Shown here: positions 60,071 through 64,000 of the stretch, one piece after another | How positions within the stretch are numbered: the first letter of the stretch is position 1 | How the letters are laid out: each line of letters begins with the position of its first letter | Assembly (NCBI GenBank): GCA_022791685.1 | Contig: JAAVZO010000036.1 | Span: 62,001 to 126,000 of the forward strand | Direction of reading: 5' to 3' | Length of the DNA stretch: 64,000 nucleotides | DNA from: Clostridiales bacterium | GTDB taxonomy: Bacteria > Bacillota > Clostridia > Oscillospirales > CAG-272 | Position numbers and translations under genes: made by a program | The notes under the pieces: generated by a model | Told to the model about the DNA's origin: nothing | The model's database searches: none | What the model saw: only the letters and a program-made list of their open reading frames with translations

Positions 60071-61054
60071 GTGTCTAAAAAACATAAATTGACGCTGCTG
60101 TGCGTGATATTCATTTTCTTAATACTGCTCGCCGGATTCTGCGCACTCGCATTCGGAAGCGTTAGTCTGTCGGCTTCACGAATCGCGGCAGCGATAAATG
60201 GCAGCGACCGGACAGCGTCGGTGATAATATTCAAGCTGCGTCTGCCGCGGCTTGCTGCTGCTGCACTCGCCGGAGCTGGACTTGCAGTCGCCGGACACCT
60301 TCTCCAAAGTGTCACCGACAACGAGCTCGCAGCACCTAACATAATCGGCATAAACGCCGGAGCTGGATTTGCAGTCATGCTGATACTTTGCTTATTTCCG
60401 AGTTGCTGGCGGATGCTTCCGGCAGCAGCTTTCGTCGGAGCTCTCGCAGCTTCGTTTTTGGTGCTGACGCTTTCGGGAGTAAGTTCAGGAGAACACAAAT
60501 CATCACTCGTACTTGCCGGAGTCGCGCTGTCATCAATACTCAACGCAGGAATCTCGTTTCTGTCGCTGAAATACCCCGACGTGCTTTCGTCATACACCGC
60601 ATTTTCGGTTGGCGGATTCGACGGCGTTTCGTTGTCGGAGCTGATAATTCCGGCAGTTATGATAGCGGTCGGAATCATATCTGCGATAATTATCGCACCG
60701 AAGGTAAGCCTGCTCAGTCTTGGCGACGAAGCCGCGTCTGCACTCGGAATAAACGTGCGCGTGGTGCGTATCATAGCTGTAATCATCACAAGCGCACTTT
60801 GTGCCGCCGTCGTATCGTTCGCCGGACTGCTCGGATTTGTCGGACTGATTGTCCCGCATATCGTCCGCAGACTGATCGGCGCAGGGCTGCGCGTGAGCCT
60901 ACCGTTCAGCGCGATGTGCGGGGCAGTTCTCGTGATATTTTCGGATGTTATCGGACGTATCGTAATTGCGCCGGGCGAGCTTCCAGCGGGTATAATCATG
61001 GCGATAATCGGTGCGCCCTTCTTCCTCTATTTGCTGATTCGGAGGAAATCATGA
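60071..61054 (+). CDS. FecCD-type ABC importer permease
   Basis: 327 residues, about nine to ten membrane helices. FKLRLPRLAAAALAGAGLAV, APNIIGINAGAGFAV, and GFVGLIVPHIVRRLIG (the loop that touches the ATPase) are typical of BtuC/FecC/FhuB permeases. GTG start 23 bases after the binding-protein gene with AAAGGA upstream. It overlaps the ATPase gene by ATGA. Confidence 0.93.
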   Translation: MSKKHKLTLLCVIFIFLILLAGFCALAFGSVSLSASRIAAAINGSDRTASVIIFKLRLPRLAAAALAGAGLAVAGHLLQSVTDNELAAPNIIGINAGAGFAVMLILCLFPSCWRMLPAAAFVGALAASFLVLTLSGVSSGEHKSSLVLAGVALSSILNAGISFLSLKYPDVLSSYTAFSVGGFDGVSLSELIIPAVMIAVGIISAIIIAPKVSLLSLGDEAASALGINVRVVRIIAVIITSALCAAVVSFAGLLGFVGLIVPHIVRRLIGAGLRVSLPFSAMCGAVLVIFSDVIGRIVIAPGELPAGIIMAIIGAPFFLYLLIRRKS

Positions 61055-61806
61055 TCGAATTAAATAATGTCAACATTAGCTATTGGAAAAAGCAGATACT
61101 GCACGACATCACCTTCACTGCGAGCGACGCGGAAATTACGATTATCCTCGGAAAAAACGGCTGCGGAAAGTCGACGCTCATGCGTGCAGTCACCGGAAGC
61201 CTGAAATACGTCGGAAGCATATCAATCGACGGCTGCGAAGTAAGTAAAACTTCATCTCAGAAACGTGCACAAATGCTGTCACTCATGCCACAGCTGCTCG
61301 CGCGCCCGTCGATAACCCTGCGTGAGCTTGTATCGTTCGGTCGGCAGCCCTACGCTGGAGTCAGCGGAATACTGACAAAGCGCGACTGGGAGCTTGTCGA
61401 CAATGCCATCAAGCGCACTGGGATTTCACAGCTCACGGAGGCGTATGCAAATCAGGTGTCAGGCGGCGAGCTTCAAAAAGCGTATCTCGCGATGACATTG
61501 GCGCAGGACACACAGAATCTGCTGCTCGACGAACCGCTCGCACACCTTGACATCGAATATGAGCGTCGTATCGCCGAATTTCTGCTAAACATGAAGCAAA
61601 ATGGACGCTGCGTGCTAACAGTGTTCCACAATATAAACCGCGCACTCGAACTCGCCGACCGAATAATCGTAGTCGGAGACGGCTGTATTCAGTTTAACGG
61701 AAGTGCTGATGAATTCATAACAGCCGATGTCGCTGGAAAATATTTCGGATTAAATAGCTACGACTGCACCGATGAAAATGGAAACAAACGCCGATTCTAC
61801 GCATGA
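61051..61806 (+). CDS. FecCD-type ABC importer ATPase
   Basis: 251 residues. Walker A ILGKNGCGKSTLMRAV, Q-loop LMPQLLARPSITLRELV, signature VSGGELQKAYLAMTLA, Walker B LLLDEPLAHLD, H-loop TVFHNINRAL. ATG 61051 (GGAGG five bases upstream) overlaps the permease stop. An in-frame extension to 60388 is an artefact that runs over the permease. A hairpin or T-run after the gene is not evident; the feo control region follows. Confidence 0.93.
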   Translation: MIELNNVNISYWKKQILHDITFTASDAEITIILGKNGCGKSTLMRAVTGSLKYVGSISIDGCEVSKTSSQKRAQMLSLMPQLLARPSITLRELVSFGRQPYAGVSGILTKRDWELVDNAIKRTGISQLTEAYANQVSGGELQKAYLAMTLAQDTQNLLLDEPLAHLDIEYERRIAEFLLNMKQNGRCVLTVFHNINRALELADRIIVVGDGCIQFNGSADEFITADVAGKYFGLNSYDCTDENGNKRRFYA

Positions 61807-61850
61807 CAGACAGCAAGGATCGGCGTTTGCTTTGTTATATTAAACAACGT

Positions 61851-61874
61851 TTAAGTTAGCATCAGCTAACTTAA
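61851..61874. promoter_or_regulatory. Feo operator, distal 24-base palindrome (site 3)
   Basis: Perfect ten-base arms TTAAGTTAGC and GCTAACTTAA around ATCA, 40 bases upstream of the feo -35. Contains TTAGC-N4-GCTAA. It might also act as an end hairpin for the ATPase gene, but there is no T-run. Confidence 0.65.
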
Positions 61875-61914
61875 GTATCAATTTGCCGAAATTTATATTT
61901 TGTACCAAAAGCTA

Positions 61915-61943
61915 TTGACAAATTCTGAAATATCAGCTATAAT
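61915..61943 (+). promoter_or_regulatory. Consensus promoter of the feo operon
   Basis: TTGACA (61915-61920), 17-base spacer, TATAAT (61938-61943). Confidence 0.9.
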
Positions 61944-61952
61944 AATATCAGA

Positions 61953-61966
61953 TTAGCTGCCGCTAA
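61953..61966. promoter_or_regulatory. Feo operator, start-site dyad (site 4)
   Basis: TTAGC-TGCC-GCTAA, nine bases after the -10, over the transcription start. Confidence 0.7.
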
Positions 61967-61984
61967 CTTGTGTATGACAATGGG

Positions 61985-61998
61985 TTAGCGGTTGATAA
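61985..61998. promoter_or_regulatory. Feo leader dyad with one mismatch (site 5)
   Basis: TTAGC-GGTT-GATAA, 32 bases downstream of site 4 (start to start), or three helical turns. Confidence 0.5.
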
Positions 61999-62027
61999 CT
62001 TACCATTACGAAGGAAGGTCGTAAATC

Positions 62028-62237
62028 ATGCCGCTAACATTGGCGAAGATAGGCGAAATCAACATAATTAAAAAAATCGGCGGAAATCCAGAGGTGAAAA
62101 AGCACCTCGAAAATCTCGGCTTTATAGTCGGTGGAAATGTAACGGTGATAAACGAGATCGGCGGAAACATCATCGTCAACGTCAAAGAAGCGCGAATCGC
62201 TATCAGCCGTGAAATGGCTAATAAAATTATGATATAA
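62028..62237 (+). CDS. feoA: Ferrous iron transport accessory protein FeoA (copy 1)
   Basis: 69 residues, SH3-like fold. LAKIGEINIIKKIGGNPEVK, HLENLGFIVGGNVTVINEIG and ARIAISREMANKIMI are the FeoA pattern (small basic N-half, LGFIVG turn). It is thought to bind and modulate FeoB. AAGGAAGG before the ATG. First gene of the feo operon; a second feoA follows by 21 bases. Confidence 0.92.
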   Translation: MPLTLAKIGEINIIKKIGGNPEVKKHLENLGFIVGGNVTVINEIGGNIIVNVKEARIAISREMANKIMI

Positions 62238-62258
62238 ATTTCAGGAGGTAATATACTA

Positions 62259-62477
62259 ATGAACACATTGCGTCAGGCAAAGATAGGCGACACTGTGACC
62301 GTTGTTAAGCTGCATGGTGAAGGTGCAGTAAAACGTCGTATCATGGATATGGGGATCACAAAGGGCGTGCAGATCCACGTGCGAAAGGTAGCGCCGCTTG
62401 GCGATCCGATCGAGATCACCGTGCGCGGATACGAGCTCTCGCTGAGAAAAGCAGATGCAGATATGATAGAGATCTGA
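62259..62477 (+). CDS. feoA: Ferrous iron transport accessory protein FeoA (copy 2)
   Basis: 72 residues, same fold as copy 1 but only distantly alike: AKIGDTVTVVKLHGEGAVKR, IMDMGITKGVQIHVRKVAPL, GDPIEITVRGYELSLRKADA. The second half (P-x-G-D-P-I-E-x) is closer to the usual FeoA. Two FeoA genes before feoB are common in Clostridia. GGAGG precedes the ATG by nine bases. Confidence 0.93.
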   Translation: MNTLRQAKIGDTVTVVKLHGEGAVKRRIMDMGITKGVQIHVRKVAPLGDPIEITVRGYELSLRKADADMIEI

Positions 62478-62519
62478 GTGGATTTCTATCAAAAGCGACC
62501 TTTATTTTTTGTAATAGAG

Positions 62520-62533
62520 TTAGCAGAAGCTAA
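62520..62533. promoter_or_regulatory. Dyad just upstream of feoB (site 6)
   Basis: TTAGC-AGAA-GCTAA, perfect, within the feoA2-feoB gap. No good promoter is seen next to it, so it may act as a roadblock or mark a weak internal start. Confidence 0.55.
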
Positions 62534-62553
62534 CGAACAGAAAGGACAATCAC

Positions 62554-64000
62554 ATGAACCTACGAATCGCCCTTGCGGGCAACCCGAACTGTGGTAAAAC
62601 CACACTGTTCAATGCGCTAACCGGCTCGAATCAGTTCGTTGGAAACTGGCCTGGAGTAACGGTCGAGAAAAAAGAGGGTAAATTAAAGAAGCAGGACGGC
62701 GTAACGATAACCGACCTTCCCGGTATCTATTCCCTATCTCCGTACACGCTCGAGGAGGTAGTCGCACGTAATTACCTCATCGGCGAGCGTCCGGACGCGA
62801 TACTCAACATCGTCGACGGAACAAACCTCGAACGCAACCTCTACCTCACAACTCAACTCACCGAGCTTGGAATTCCGGTCGTAATCGCGATAAACATGAT
62901 GGATATCGTAAAGAAAAACGGCGACTCGATAAACACCGCTGAGCTCTCAAAAAAGCTTGGATGTAAGATAGTTGAAATCTCCGCATTGAAGGGTGACGGC
63001 ATTTTCGAGGCTGCCGACGCAGCGATAAACGCAGCGAAATCGACTAAGACAGTGCCTCAGCACACCTTCACCGGCGTAGTAGAGCACGCAATCGCGCACA
63101 TCGAAGAAGCTGCGCTGCACGACATGAGCGACTCTCAGCAGCGTTGGTACGCAATTAAAATATTCGAGCGCGATGACAAGGTGCTTGAACAGCTGAATAT
63201 TGATAAAGCAAAACTCGAGCACATCGAAGCCGACATCAAAGCCGCTGAAACCGAGCTTGACGACGACTCAGAATCAATAATCACCAACGAACGCTACATA
63301 TACATCGGCGAACTGATGAAGAACTGCTACAAGAAAAAATCTGCCGGCAAGCTCTCGACATCGGATAAGATCGACCGCGTAGTGACCAACCGCTGGGCTG
63401 CACTGCCGATATTCGCAGCAGTAATGGTGCTTGTATATTACATATCGGTAACCACAGTCGGAGCTATTTTCACCGACTGGGTAAACGACGGCGTATTCGG
63501 TGACGGCTGGCATTTGTTCTCTATCGGAAGCGGAGCTTACGACGACGCAATGACCGAATATGCAATCGACAACGTATGGACTGATGAGATGAAGTTAATC
63601 GTCGACGCAGCAGCTGCGGCTGAGGTTATCGGCGCTGAGGATATCAAGGCTGCTATCGAAGATGAAGATTTCGGCGCGTTCGATGAAGCATACGGCACAT
63701 TCGCCGACTCGCTCGCTGAAGAAGGCTACGATATCTCTGAACTTTATGAAGCAGCACTCGGTGATGACGCTGAAAATGTACCTGAACCGTCAGAATATGG
63801 CGTGTGGGTAACAAGTATTCCTGATCTCGTTTCGGGCGGACTTGAAGCGCTTAATACTCCCGAATGGCTCAGCAGTCTGCTCGTCGACGGTATAATCGGC
63901 GGCGTAGGCGCAGTACTCGGATTCGTTCCGCAGATGCTCGTATTGTTCATCATGCTTGCATTCCTTGAAGCGTGCGGCTATATGGCTCGTATCGCATTCG
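62554..64000 (+). CDS. feoB: Ferrous iron transporter FeoB (partial, runs off the window)
   Basis: 482 codons present. N-terminal G domain: P-loop GNPNCGKTT (9-17), switch FVGNWPGVTVEKKEG, G3 DLPGIYSL, G4 NMMD. Then a helical spacer, the first membrane segments (LPIFAAVMVLVYYISVTTVG) and TDWVNDGVFGDGWHLFSIGS. An acidic insertion of roughly 80 residues (Asp/Glu/Ala-rich) follows, outside the membrane, before GVWVTSIPDLV and the next helices (VLGFVPQMLVLFIMLAFLEA). It takes up ferrous iron. GAACAGAAAGGA gives the start site. Confidence 0.95.
   Translation, partial: MNLRIALAGNPNCGKTTLFNALTGSNQFVGNWPGVTVEKKEGKLKKQDGVTITDLPGIYSLSPYTLEEVVARNYLIGERPDAILNIVDGTNLERNLYLTTQLTELGIPVVIAINMMDIVKKNGDSINTAELSKKLGCKIVEISALKGDGIFEAADAAINAAKSTKTVPQHTFTGVVEHAIAHIEEAALHDMSDSQQRWYAIKIFERDDKVLEQLNIDKAKLEHIEADIKAAETELDDDSESIITNERYIYIGELMKNCYKKKSAGKLSTSDKIDRVVTNRWAALPIFAAVMVLVYYISVTTVGAIFTDWVNDGVFGDGWHLFSIGSGAYDDAMTEYAIDNVWTDEMKLIVDAAAAAEVIGAEDIKAAIEDEDFGAFDEAYGTFADSLAEEGYDISELYEAALGDDAENVPEPSEYGVWVTSIPDLVSGGLEALNTPEWLSSLLVDGIIGGVGAVLGFVPQMLVLFIMLAFLEACGYMARIAF

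Noticed and set aside
60049..60999. Long minus-strand frame opposite the FecCD permease
   Set aside because: Ser/Thr/Ala/Ile-rich shadow of membrane helices; the plus-strand gene is clear.
60388..61050. N-terminal extension of the ABC ATPase frame
   Set aside because: It overlaps the permease in another frame; GGAGG before ATG 61051 gives the true start.
61851..61874. Terminator of the preceding ATPase gene
   Set aside because: The palindrome has no T-run and its core repeats three more times around feo, so an operator is more likely.
1..64000. CRISPR arrays, tRNA/rRNA genes, insertion sequences, prophage
   Set aside because: No spaced direct repeats, cloverleaf-like or rRNA-like segments, transposase or phage structural motifs were seen by eye.

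Overview
The window reads as a chromosome segment of an anaerobic, spore-forming gut-type Clostridia, most likely Oscillospirales/Ruminococcaceae. The reasons are SpoIIID, a GlgC/GlgD glycogen operon, an anaerobic ribonucleotide reductase activase, many SpeII-type lipoproteins, a duplicated FeoA in front of FeoB, Gram-positive ribosome binding sites and clean TTGACA-N17-TATAAT promoters. The species is an inference. No rRNA, tRNA, CRISPR array, transposase or phage gene was seen.

Layout. 0-2.4 kb: end of der, plsY, a double GNAT acetyltransferase, a flavodoxin-like protein. 2.5-12.9 kb (minus strand): a six-gene glycogen operon, glgB-glgC-glgD-glgA-glgP-GH13, covering synthesis, branching and breakdown. 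13-16.6 kb: recQ, spoIIID, a CE15-like glucuronoyl esterase. 16.8-20.2 kb: a heterodimeric ABC exporter-fold pair behind a consensus promoter with a TTAGC-N4-GCTAA operator. 20.4-31.1 kb: three lipoproteins (one with an FMN_bind flavinylation motif), an unknown cytosolic protein, an Opp/Dpp-type ABC importer, and on the opposite strand a ferric-reductase-like membrane protein that also ends in FMN_bind. 31.3-42.4 kb: a CmpB-type membrane protein, two solute-binding-type lipoproteins (one with a G9 tract, one with a propeller-like front half), a CapA/radical-SAM pair, a tandem class II aldolase, a YgjP-like metallopeptidase with QueH, and an SGNH hydrolase. 42.5-50.9 kb: ruvX, ribokinase, purM, nrdG, a 1037-residue surface protein, metA and a helical protein. 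51-56.3 kb (minus strand): an envelope-sensing block made of BlaI, an M56-M23 fusion, a small lipoprotein and a two-component system. 56.4-61.8 kb: a CoA-disulfide reductase/rhodanese/siroheme-Fe4S/ferredoxin fusion in an operon with a FecCD-type importer. 61.85-64 kb: feoA-feoA-feoB, running off the end.

How it fits together. Three loci (the ABC pair, the ferric-reductase/FMN_bind protein and feo) share one architecture: a near-consensus promoter with a TTAGC-N4-GCTAA-like dyad 9-11 bases after the -10. This suggests one metal-responsive (DtxR/IdeR-like) repressor. The flavinylated lipoprotein and importer cluster between two of these loci is the best candidate here for an undescribed iron/flavin surface redox-and-uptake system. 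A second regulatory link is a 40-base element 11 bases upstream of the -10 of both the two-component operon and the propeller lipoprotein 20 kb away. A third is a 92-base hairpin repeat found beside stop codons and in leaders.

All domain calls come from reading the translated sequence by eye; no database search was run.
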